DNA of 64,000 nucleotides from Bacteroidaceae bacterium. Lineage in GTDB: Bacteria; Bacteroidota; Bacteroidia; Bacteroidales; Bacteroidaceae. Location of the stretch: contig JAFSPM010000026.1 of NCBI GenBank assembly GCA_017442855.1, forward strand, positions 62,001 through 126,000, read 5' to 3'. Under the pieces are notes generated by a model that was not told the DNA's origin, did no database searches, and saw nothing but the letters and a program-made list of their open reading frames with translations. Positions 57,645-64,000 of this stretch are shown here, one piece after another (positions within the stretch are counted from its first letter, which is position 1; the number at the start of each line of letters is the position of its first letter). The translations under genes and the position numbers were made by a program.

Positions 57645-58139
57645 ATGAATGCATTGGATCTTAACAGCATCAGCCGTTTCTCACCCTATAGAGTGTGGAT
57701 GGAGGGCAGTGAATATCGTTTTGAAACCGACCATGGCATTCTCTATGCAGTTGAGTTTATTGAGGAACCGCTATTCAACGACTTGCATGCTTATTGGTTT
57801 GGTCTTTATAACCGCAGTCATGTAGCCTCGCCAGGCGACGTTAAAGTGAGAGCTACTGTAACCTGCATCATAGAAGGTTTTTTCAAAGCTAATCCTGATA
57901 TTTTACTTTATATGTGTGACACTGCCGATGAGCAACAGGCCATGCGTAACCGCCTTTTTCTTCGTTGGTTTAATGCTTATGCAAGGCAACATGATTATTA
58001 TATACGCTCTGAGTTGGTGATTGACAATGGCGAGGAGAATTATATAGCCATTATTGTACAACGTAGTCATCCGGATTTGCAGAGTATTATTAATTTGTTC
58101 GATGATGTCATAAGGCAGTTTCAGGAGAACAAACCTTGA
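57645..58139 (+). CDS. DUF6169-like protein, cassette 3
   Basis: 164 residues beginning MNALDLNSISRFSPYRVWME, with VRATVTCIIEGFFKANPDIL and RNRLFLRWFNAYARQHDYYI. This resembles a Bacteroidales family I recall as DUF6169. In a two-gene cassette it may be the effector of a toxin-antitoxin-like pair; this is an inference from context. Confidence 0.65.
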   Translation: MNALDLNSISRFSPYRVWMEGSEYRFETDHGILYAVEFIEEPLFNDLHAYWFGLYNRSHVASPGDVKVRATVTCIIEGFFKANPDILLYMCDTADEQQAMRNRLFLRWFNAYARQHDYYIRSELVIDNGEENYIAIIVQRSHPDLQSIINLFDDVIRQFQENKP

Positions 58140-58188
58140 TGGCCAAGCTAAAACGAAGCTAATACTATATCAATATATCTTTTTTGCG

Positions 58189-58223
58189 GCACTCTGACTG
58201 AAACCAGTCAGGGTGTTTTTTTT
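58189..58223 (+). terminator. Cassette 3 terminator
   Basis: GCACTCTGACTG pairs with CAGTCAGGGTG, followed by eight T. Overlaps the right terminal repeat. Confidence 0.9.
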
Positions 58224-58320
58224 GTGTCCTTCTGCCACAGGCAGAGGGCAACAGCTTTTGTGTCAATTTAGTTGATAGTTGATAATTGATAATGGATAAT
58301 GGTGGTAGGGGACTAAACCT

Positions 58321-58453
58321 CCCCACCGCCACAACGCCAAGCCGCAAGGCAAGGCACAACGATCTTTACATAACAACGGCTACGCCTTGGCATAGCTTTA
58401 AAGCAAGCTTTATGCTCTGCGCTCGGCTTGCACGTTCTTTGACTTATTGACAC
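58321..58453 (+). repeat. Array repeat copy R3 with spacer
   Basis: CCCCACCGCCACAACGCCAA leads into the core shared with R1 and R2. The rest of the 441-bp gap before 58581 holds the cassette 3 terminator and the cassette 4 promoter (TATCTTTG at 58532-58539). Confidence 0.9.
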
Positions 58454-58580
58454 AAAAGCCGCAAAAAATTGAAGATTGAAGATTGAAGATTAAAAAGCCG
58501 GCAAGGGCTTGGTGGATTACATAATTTGCACTATCTTTGCCATTGATAATTCATATCATTAACAATAAAAAAGAAAGAAA

Positions 58581-58811
58581 ATGGAAACTATTCAATTACG
58601 ACGTGAGGAACTGCTACGTGAAATGAATCCGCTGCTTGACAATGGTGATGCCATGCGTAAAATGACCTCTTTTGTGAGATTGCTGGTCAATGGCGCTAAC
58701 AACCGAGTGGGATGGGCTGACGCTGCTGAAAGGCAACATGCCGAAGGTGGTGACAAACTGACCTGTCCGGATGTCTTTACAGATGAGAGCATGGAGGATT
58801 TGGCATGGTGA
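58581..58811 (+). CDS. Antitoxin of a MazF-type pair, cassette 4
   Basis: 76 residues, METIQLRREELLREMNPLLD to ESMEDLAW, helical, acidic C-terminus as in MazE-like antitoxins that bind MazF with their tail. It overlaps the toxin gene by 7 bp. Confidence 0.8.
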   Translation: METIQLRREELLREMNPLLDNGDAMRKMTSFVRLLVNGANNRVGWADAAERQHAEGGDKLTCPDVFTDESMEDLAW

Positions 58812-59122
58812 GGCAATATGATGTCTATTGGGTTGACCTTAACCCTACCATCGGTGCTGAAATGCAGAAGATAAGACCCTGCGTGGTGGTTAGTCCTGAC
58901 GAACTGAACCAGCACCTGGACACGGTAATCATTGTACCCATCACCTCTGCCATTCATGGTTATCCTTATCGGGTAGGTTGCTACATCATGGGCAAAGAAG
59001 GTGAAATGGCAACAGATCAGATACGTACCATTGACCGTCGAAGACTTAGGATTCGCATTTGTGCCCTCAGCCCGGACGAAATAGCCAAGTTGCAGATTGT
59101 TCTCATGCAGATGTTCTGCTGA
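58805..59122 (+). CDS. MazF/PemK-family endoribonuclease toxin, cassette 4
   Basis: 105 residues. The fold-specific start QYDVYWVDLNPTIGAEMQKI and RPCVVVSPDELN hold the usual Arg; VIIVPITSAIH has the Thr/Ser catalytic segment; and ATDQIRTIDRRRL follows. It cleaves mRNA when free of its antitoxin. Confidence 0.93.
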   Translation: MVRQYDVYWVDLNPTIGAEMQKIRPCVVVSPDELNQHLDTVIIVPITSAIHGYPYRVGCYIMGKEGEMATDQIRTIDRRRLRIRICALSPDEIAKLQIVLMQMFC

Positions 59123-59166
59123 TGGCATTTGTTTTCTAAAGATAATATCTTTTTAACTTTTTTGCG

Positions 59167-59201
59167 GCACTCTGAATAGAAATATTCGGGGTGCTTTTTT
59201 T
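59167..59201 (+). terminator. Cassette 4 terminator
   Basis: GCACTCTGAATA pairs with TATTCGGGGTGC, followed by seven T, and overlaps the right terminal repeat. Confidence 0.9.
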
Positions 59202-59278
59202 GTGGCCTTTGCTGCTGGCAGAGGGCATGGGTTTTTTGTGTCAATTTAATGGATATTAGCGGGGGGCAGCCAACCCCT

Positions 59279-59338
59279 TCCCACCGCCACAACGCCAAGC
59301 CGCAAGGCAAGGCACAGCGTTCAATGACTTATTGACAC
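59279..59338 (+). repeat. Array repeat copy R4, central part deleted
   Basis: Begins CCCCACCGCCACAACGCC type and ends GACTTATTGACA, but the central palindromic part is missing: ...GCGTTCAATGACTT joins the two edges. The outer parts alone still separate two cassettes. Confidence 0.85.
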
Positions 59339-59355
59339 ATTAAGCCGCAAAAGAT

Positions 59356-59386
59356 TTTGCAGGTAAGGGAATTTGTTGTATCTTTG
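59356..59386 (+). promoter_or_regulatory. Cassette 5 promoter
   Basis: TTTG (59356-59359, at the end of the left terminal repeat), 19 bp, TATCTTTG (59379-59386). Confidence 0.8.
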
Positions 59387-59413
59387 CATCAGAATACTGA
59401 AATCATATAAGAT

Positions 59414-59572
59414 ATGTCAATTGAAGAGAAAAGGAAAAACAAAGAGACTAACAGGATTGCCAACTCCGGCAAGACGGCAGTAACGCCATTTCTGAAGTTT
59501 GCTTTGAAATATCAAGGCGCATTCGTGATCAACTCATCTGAGCTGAAGGCACAGCTTATCAATGCCGATTAA
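59414..59572 (+). CDS. Small antitoxin, cassette 5
   Basis: 52 residues, MSIEEKRKNKETNRIANSGK to AQLINAD. It overlaps the PIN-domain gene by 11 bp, a typical antitoxin-toxin order. No family was recognised. Confidence 0.7.
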   Translation: MSIEEKRKNKETNRIANSGKTAVTPFLKFALKYQGAFVINSSELKAQLINAD

Positions 59573-59993
59573 GGAAATGCGAATACTTCTTGACACCTGC
59601 GTTATTATTGACTGGTTTACAGATCCTAAGTCTCTTGATAGCAGTGTATGGGATATTTTGAATGACCCAAGCAACAGATTGTTTGTCTGTTCAGAGACTC
59701 CCAAAGAACTGATTGTTCATTTCAACAACAAGGATTTGCTTTCAAAGTACTGGGAGACGGCAGAAGAAATGCTGCTTGCCATGAAAAATGAGGCAATGAT
59801 TGACATCCTACCTGTTACGGAAGCCACGATGTTTACCTACTCCCGACTAATGCTGAACACTGAGATGAACCATCGCGACCCTTCTGACCATGTGATTATC
59901 TCTCATGCCATCACCGAGCACCTGACCTTGCTCAGCAGTGACATGAAATTTCCTTTCTACAGAGACCAAGGACTGGATCTGATAGAATACTAA
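59562..59993 (+). CDS. PIN-domain toxin (VapC-like), cassette 5
   Basis: 143 residues with the PIN acidic residues LLDTCVIIDWF, HRDPSDHVIISHAI and LLSSDMKF. VapC-type ribonucleases cut tRNA or rRNA and are held by a partner antitoxin. ATG 59577 (MRILLDTC) is an alternative start without the overlap. Confidence 0.9.
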   Translation: MPIKEMRILLDTCVIIDWFTDPKSLDSSVWDILNDPSNRLFVCSETPKELIVHFNNKDLLSKYWETAEEMLLAMKNEAMIDILPVTEATMFTYSRLMLNTEMNHRDPSDHVIISHAITEHLTLLSSDMKFPFYRDQGLDLIEY

Positions 59994-60015
59994 TCTTACA
60001 TTAAATCTTCTTGCG

Positions 60016-60048
60016 GCACTCTGAATAGTAATATTCAGGGTGCTTTTT
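60016..60048 (+). terminator. Cassette 5 terminator
   Basis: GCACTCTGAATA pairs with TATTCAGGGTGC, followed by five T, next to the right terminal repeat (60003-60017). Confidence 0.88.
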
Positions 60049-60127
60049 GTTTCCCTTTGCCACAGGCAGAGGGCATGGGTTTTTTGTGTCAATTTAATGG
60101 ATATTAGCGGGGGGCAGCCAACCCCTT

Positions 60128-60260
60128 CCCATCGCCACAACGCCAAGCCGCAAGGCAAGGCACAGCGTTCTTTACATAACAACGGCTACGCCTTGGCATA
60201 GCTTTAAAGCAAGCTTTATGCTCTGCGCTCGGCTTGCACGTTCTTTGACTTATTGACACA
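60128..60260 (+). repeat. Array repeat copy R5 with spacer
   Basis: Same core as R1 to R3, complete. The 318-bp gap before 60312 consists of the terminator, a spacer almost identical to that after cassette 4 (GGATATTAGCGGGGGGCAGC), this repeat and the cassette 6 promoter. Confidence 0.93.
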
Positions 60261-60275
60261 AAAGCCGCAAAAAGA

Positions 60276-60307
60276 TTTGGTGGTTTTAGAGCCTTTTCGT
60301 ATCTTCG
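60276..60307 (+). promoter_or_regulatory. Cassette 6 promoter
   Basis: TTTG (60276-60279, at the inner edge of the left terminal repeat), 20 bp, TATCTTCG (60300-60307), ATG 4 bp later. Probably leaderless. Confidence 0.75.
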
Positions 60308-60311
60308 CACC

Positions 60312-60527
60312 ATGAACAGAAGTAAGAAACGAAAAGATAAGTTTGCCAACTGGCTTTTGGATATTGCAAAATATATCACAACGGCAGTTATTATTTCTTC
60401 TATTTTTGAAGGGATAGGCAATAAATTATATTTACTGATTGTGGGTATTGCTGTAGTAGGCGCCTCTTTAGGTTGGGGTATGTTGCTGATACAAGACGAT
60501 GACCCACCTAAAAAGAAGAAAGGGTAA
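60312..60527 (+). CDS. Small two-TM membrane protein (DUF6722-like), cassette 6
   Basis: 71 residues, MNRSKKRKDKFANWLLDIAK, two hydrophobic segments (about 18-33, 38-58), then QDDDPPKKKKG. A paralogue of the cassette 1 protein at 54321. Confidence 0.72.
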   Translation: MNRSKKRKDKFANWLLDIAKYITTAVIISSIFEGIGNKLYLLIVGIAVVGASLGWGMLLIQDDDPPKKKKG

Positions 60528-60531
60528 GTGT

Positions 60532-60636
60532 ATGAATGTAGCTATTGGAATGATGCTTTTTATCTTTGTGATTGCTAACGTAGGTGGCATATATTTCTAC
60601 CTGCAAGGTCGTAAATTTGACCATCAAACAGAATAG
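60532..60636 (+). CDS. 34-residue single-TM peptide, cassette 6
   Basis: MNVAIGMMLFIFVIANVGGI is one hydrophobic helix, followed by a polar tail ending FDHQTE. It lies 4 bp after the two-TM gene, in the same order as in cassette 1. Confidence 0.65.
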   Translation: MNVAIGMMLFIFVIANVGGIYFYLQGRKFDHQTE

Positions 60637-60670
60637 TATTCCTTTAATTTATAGGGATAATCTTCTTGCG

Positions 60671-60705
60671 GCACTCTGACTGAAACCAGTCAGGGTGCTT
60701 TTTTT
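60671..60705 (+). terminator. Cassette 6 terminator
   Basis: GCACTCTGACTG pairs with CAGTCAGGGTGC, followed by seven T. The hairpin arms are the same as those of cassette 3. No further array repeat follows. Confidence 0.9.
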
Positions 60706-60834
60706 GTGTCCTTCTGCCATGAGCAGAGGGCAACAGCTTTTGTGTCAGTACTGTTTTGAGGTAACGTTATTTGATGAACAAAGAGAAAGAAACAAGAAAA
60801 AAAATTGAAGACGTTAAGAAACATATTGACCTTG

Positions 60835-62997
60835 ATGGCCTGCACAAAGGCGACGCTTTTTGTGCTGCTGTGCCTGCTGGCAACGAACGCCACAGCACAG
60901 GACACCGCCCTTTCAAGCACTCCTGCACAGGTAGAGGCATTGCCACAGGACACCGCCCTTTCAAGCACTCCTGCACAGTTAGAGGCATTGCCACAGGACA
61001 CTGCCCTTTTAAGCTCCCCCTCTGAGATAGAGGGGGTGGCACGTAGTGCCGGGGGAGTATTGGGCGTGCGTCGGAGCCGGCTGGCACAGGTTGCCCCCAC
61101 TGGCACTCCTGCACAGGTAGAGGCATTGCCACAGGACACTGCCCTTTTAAGCTCCCCCTCTGAGATAGAGGGGGTGGCACGTAGTGCCGGGGGAGTATTG
61201 GGGGCGAAGCAGATGACCGACACCCTTGAGATACGCTTCGGTCTTGACAGCGTAATGATCAACATGGGGTTCGACGGCAACCAGCAGCGATGGACCATCT
61301 TTGAACGCAACTTCATGCAGCGCTTCGGAGGCATGAACCCCTTAGGCGTGACCATAGACATCTATTCGGGAGCGTCGCCCGAGGGCACCGTAGAGCACAA
61401 CCGTTGGTTAGGGCAGGAGCGAGGCGAGAGCATCCGTCAGTTGATAGAGCAACGCCTGAGTGGACGTGTGGGATATATTGTCATTCATAACGAGGCAGCA
61501 CGCTGGCAAGGTCTGTTTGAAGCCGTGGAGGCGAGCAATGAAACCTGGCGCGATGAGGTGTTGAGCATCATCCGCCAGCCCGCCTCCATCAACGAGAACG
61601 GGCGTGACCGCCGCGAATGGAAGTTGCGCCGCATGCAGGACGGCAAGGTGTGGGAGCGGCTGGTGGCCGACTACCTGCCCCCTTTGCGCAGCGGTGCCTC
61701 TGCCATTGTGAGCTGGCGTCCCGAGAACGTGACCGCCGGTCGTGACACCATCGTGGTGATCGACACGGTGTACGTGGTGCAGCCCGTGGTGACCAGGCTG
61801 GACCCTACCGACACCGAGCTGGTGGAGGCGGTAGCCGAGGCGAAGCCCGTGGAACGCTACCCCGTGTGGCTGGTACGCTCGAACTTGCTGTTCCTCGCCA
61901 CCGGCACGCCTAATGTCCAGCTGGAATGGTCGTTGGGCCACAAAGACCGCTGGAGCCTGAACATGGAGGGCATGTGGTCGTGGTGGACGTTTGCCCGCAA
62001 CGCCTACGCCAACGAGATAATCTACGGCAGCGTGGAGCTGCGCCACTGGTTAGGCCGCCGCTACCGCCACCACACGCTGGAGGGCTGGCACATAGGCTTG
62101 GGCATCGGTGGCGGCTACGGCGATGTGGAGTGGAAGAGCCGGGGCTACCAGGCCGAGGTGTATTCGGGCTTTGTCAACATAGGCTGGCAGGGGCGTTTCG
62201 GCAAGCGCAAGCAGTGGGCCATCGACATGGGCATCGGGCTGGGCTACGCCTACGTGCCGTGGCGACGCTACCGGGGCAGCCGCATCGAGCCAGAGGGGCA
62301 CGAGGAACAGTACGACGACCACCTGATGTGGCAGGAGACCAACCGCACGCACTGGATAGGCACGCCTCACGTGAACATCTCGATAGGCTATGTGTTCCCC
62401 CAGCGTGACGCCCAGTGGAAACGCAACAAGGCAATCCTTCGCGACACCGAGCGCAACGGGCGCCTGCATTACCGCGACAGCATCCGTGCCCGTGAGCGTT
62501 TCGTGAGCGACAGCCTGCACACGGCCGGTCGCCAGCGCAGGATGGAGATAGTGATGATGCCGAAGAGCGACGAGCGCAAGGCCGCCTTCGACGCCTACTA
62601 TGCGGAAAAGAAACAGGCGAAGGCCGAGAAGAAGGAGCAGAGGAGGCAGGAGAAGGCGAACGAAAAACTGGCAAAGCGGCAGGCCAAAGAGGCCAGAAAG
62701 CAGCTGCGGCAGCAACTGAAGGAGGAGAGGGCGCGGTACCAGGCGGAGCAGGAACGGCAGCGTGAGCTGTCCCGCTCTCCCGAGGGACGTGCCGCCATGG
62801 AGCAGCAGAAGGCGGATGCGAAGGCAGCCAAGCGGCAGCAGAAAGCCGAGGCCAAGGCCGCCAAGAGGCAGGCCAAGTTGGAGAGGAGGGCTTCCCGCAT
62901 CAAGGCCCGCATCGAGGCCCGCCAGCGTCGCAACGAGCAGCGCCTGCAGCGTGACATGCAACAGAATGACTCGAAATACAAGAGAACCGAGAATTGA
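60835..62997 (+). CDS. OmpA-like / DUF3575 outer-membrane protein with coiled-coil tail
   Basis: About 720 residues from MACTKATLFVLLCLLATNAT (signal peptide); a TTG 30 bp upstream is possible. A repeat region follows (TALSSTPAQVEALPQD units and two in-frame palindromic repeats SSPSEIEGVARSAGG), then an OmpA-like domain (about 135-250; IDIYSGASPEGTVEHNRWLG), a DUF3575 barrel (about 350-530; LVRSNLLFLATGTPNVQLEW) and a long Lys/Ala/Arg/Glu-rich coiled coil (about 590-710). It resembles the pilus-base protein at 40406 and likely opens a second pilus locus. Confidence 0.8.
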   Translation: MACTKATLFVLLCLLATNATAQDTALSSTPAQVEALPQDTALSSTPAQLEALPQDTALLSSPSEIEGVARSAGGVLGVRRSRLAQVAPTGTPAQVEALPQDTALLSSPSEIEGVARSAGGVLGAKQMTDTLEIRFGLDSVMINMGFDGNQQRWTIFERNFMQRFGGMNPLGVTIDIYSGASPEGTVEHNRWLGQERGESIRQLIEQRLSGRVGYIVIHNEAARWQGLFEAVEASNETWRDEVLSIIRQPASINENGRDRREWKLRRMQDGKVWERLVADYLPPLRSGASAIVSWRPENVTAGRDTIVVIDTVYVVQPVVTRLDPTDTELVEAVAEAKPVERYPVWLVRSNLLFLATGTPNVQLEWSLGHKDRWSLNMEGMWSWWTFARNAYANEIIYGSVELRHWLGRRYRHHTLEGWHIGLGIGGGYGDVEWKSRGYQAEVYSGFVNIGWQGRFGKRKQWAIDMGIGLGYAYVPWRRYRGSRIEPEGHEEQYDDHLMWQETNRTHWIGTPHVNISIGYVFPQRDAQWKRNKAILRDTERNGRLHYRDSIRARERFVSDSLHTAGRQRRMEIVMMPKSDERKAAFDAYYAEKKQAKAEKKEQRRQEKANEKLAKRQAKEARKQLRQQLKEERARYQAEQERQRELSRSPEGRAAMEQQKADAKAAKRQQKAEAKAAKRQAKLERRASRIKARIEARQRRNEQRLQRDMQQNDSKYKRTEN
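60898..61205 (+). repeat. Nested in-frame repeats in the OmpA-like gene
   Basis: A 48-bp unit (CAGGACACCGCCCTTTCAAG start) is repeated from 60898. A palindromic element AGCTCCCCCTCTGAGATAGA plus GGGGGTGGCACGTAGTGCC occurs at 61012 and again at 61150, 138 bp apart, within a direct repeat of about 100 bp. All periods are multiples of three. Confidence 0.9.
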
Positions 62998-63022
62998 TGC
63001 AAAGCATTAGTAATGATAATAT

Positions 63023-64000
63023 ATGAATGGACGACAGAAAAATAGGGTTTCGACGGCAGTTTTCAGACTGCTGTACGTCATAGGCTTCACGTTGTACTTA
63101 GGCGTGATGGCATGGCTGCTGTCAGGCTGCGAGCGCCGTGAGCTGTACGTCTATGGCGACAATTTCCAGTCGGTGGAGCTGGAGGTGAACTGGCGCAAGT
63201 ACGCCGACAGGGATCCCGACGGCATGACGGTGTGGTTCTACCCCTTGGGCGGCGACCCGTTGGAGAAGCCCTACCGCACGACCACTGCCAGCGTGCGGAA
63301 ACAGAGCCTCTACCTGCCGGGCGGCTTGTATAACGGCGTGGTGGTTGACTACAGCCCCGAGGAGTACTCGCGCCAGCGGTTCGTGGATATGGACGAGCTG
63401 TTCAGCGCCCGTGTCGAGGCGACCCCTGCCACCTACCAGCCCGACTCTATGACGGTGACCGGCGAGGGTGTGCCTGCCGGCCTGAGCGACGAGGTGAATG
63501 CGCTGCTCTATGGCGACGGGGCCTGGACGGTGAAACATGAGGGCCGTACGTCCGGGAAGGGTGGTAGCGGCTATTACATGGTGTCGAGCCAGCCCGAGCA
63601 GATGGGGTTAGACACCCTGAGCAGGGTGCTGGTCGAGCGCAGTGCCTATGGCGACTATGTGCCACTGGCGGAGAAGGACAGCTACCAGAGCCAGATAAAC
63701 GTGATGACGCTTCATGCAGAGCCCCAGACCATCGTGTGGCATGTCCGCGTGCGTGTGTATGTCAGCGACGGATTCAACTACCTGTGGCAGACACCTGCCA
63801 GCATCACGGGTCTTGCCGACGGTCATTACCTGGCCGTTGACAGGAACACCGACACGCCCTGCATGATAGGCATAGACGACTGGGAGACAATCCGTACGGG
63901 CGAGAACAGCGGCTACCTGCAGACCACCTTCACCACCTTCGGCCTCCGTCCTGGGAGCGTCAAGGGCGGCATTAAGCATAAGGTGTCCGCAGGACGGAGG
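63023..64000 (+). CDS. DUF5119-like lipoprotein, cut by the window end
   Basis: 326 codons are visible and the frame is open at the edge. MNGRQKNRVSTAVFRLLYVI is a long hydrophobic signal ending in lipobox LLSGCERRE; the body (VELEVNWRKYADRDPDGMTV, YLPGGLYNGVVVDYS) fits DUF5119, as in the protein at 39313. The last nine visible codons (HKVSAGRR type) come from a palindromic repeat like that in the MSL gene. Second gene of the downstream pilus locus. Confidence 0.75.
   Translation, partial: MNGRQKNRVSTAVFRLLYVIGFTLYLGVMAWLLSGCERRELYVYGDNFQSVELEVNWRKYADRDPDGMTVWFYPLGGDPLEKPYRTTTASVRKQSLYLPGGLYNGVVVDYSPEEYSRQRFVDMDELFSARVEATPATYQPDSMTVTGEGVPAGLSDEVNALLYGDGAWTVKHEGRTSGKGGSGYYMVSSQPEQMGLDTLSRVLVERSAYGDYVPLAEKDSYQSQINVMTLHAEPQTIVWHVRVRVYVSDGFNYLWQTPASITGLADGHYLAVDRNTDTPCMIGIDDWETIRTGENSGYLQTTFTTFGLRPGSVKGGIKHKVSAGRR

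Larger units (their letters stand above)
54167..60705 (+). mobile_element. Array of small gene cassettes with terminal inverted repeats
   Basis: Five units start with GCCGCAAAAAGATT or a close variant (54272, 57248, 58458, 59344, 60264) and end with the complement CTTTTTGCGGC or variants (54688, 58179, 59157, 60003, 60658). The right end continues into a terminator hairpin, then a shared spacer and the next array repeat. Cargo is toxin-antitoxin-like or tiny membrane protein pairs. No transposase or integrase lies inside. The mode of movement is unknown. Confidence 0.7.

Noticed and set aside
54167-60260. Classical integron attC sites
   Set aside because: The repeat ends do not show the GTTRRRY/RYYYAAC pairs and no IntI-type integrase is in the window; the tyrosine recombinase at 36031 is better explained by the invertible promoter.
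60771-61025. Open frame starting MMNKEKETRKKIEDVKKHID
   Set aside because: It reads the signal peptide and repeat region of the OmpA-like gene in another frame; its body is repeat-derived sequence.

Overview
The window is chromosomal DNA from a member of the Bacteroidales, most likely Prevotella-like or Bacteroides-like. The signs are many Bacteroidetes promoters of the TTTG-N19/20-TAnnTTTG type, a SusC/SusD pair, an lpxC-fabZ fusion, DUF4286, DUF4153 and pRiA4b-ORF3 proteins, and a type V (Fim/Mfa-like) pilus locus. No rRNA, tRNA or CRISPR array was recognised.

Layout. (1) 1-835 is the start of metA with a Glu at position 111 (acetyl-CoA type). (2) 1214-10956, minus strand, is a polysaccharide/surface-enzyme block: SusD, a SusC broken by one in-frame amber codon, an alkaline-phosphatase homologue that has lost key active-site residues, an M13 peptidase, a GH16 glucanase and a CE1-type esterase. 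(3) 11090-35712 is mostly housekeeping: pheS, ruvC, a pullulanase, a ModF-like ABC ATPase, two PAP2 phosphatases, the NAD(P)HX repair enzyme, truA, miaA, lpxA/lpxC-fabZ/lpxD, pyrF, prfA and purM. It is interrupted at 21.1-24.6 kb by an AT-rich patch with an AAA ATPase, small lipoproteins and a serpin remnant.

(4) 36031-54149 is the most interesting part. A tyrosine recombinase gene lies beside a 125-bp segment bounded by perfect 23-bp inverted repeats (37253-37275 and 37401-37423). That segment carries a Bacteroidetes-type promoter that now points into a 13-kb run of pilus genes: DUF3868, DUF5119, DUF3575, five fimbrillins and a 792-residue tip-type protein. The last 43 codons of the tip protein gene are the variable repeat (VR) of a diversity-generating retroelement (DGR). 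Downstream are a 13-bp-stem hairpin, two complete template repeats (TR1 and TR2) in duplicated units, a MutS-N-like accessory gene, avd and a DGR reverse transcriptase. The locus therefore seems to combine on/off promoter inversion with adenine-directed hypermutation of a pilus adhesin.

(5) 54167-60705 is an array of small gene cassettes. Five of them are bounded by short inverted repeats (GCCGCAAAAAGATT inward on the left, its complement on the right). The right repeat runs into a terminator hairpin, and the cassettes are separated by copies of a roughly 100-130-bp repeat. Cargo includes a MazF-type toxin pair, a PIN-type toxin pair, a DUF6169-like pair and two related pairs of tiny membrane proteins; an FRG-domain gene sits between the first two units. 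(6) 60835-64000 begins a second pilus-type locus (OmpA/DUF3575-like protein, then a DUF5119 protein that runs off the end). Short repetitive palindromic elements are inserted in frame in several genes of the DGR/pilus region.
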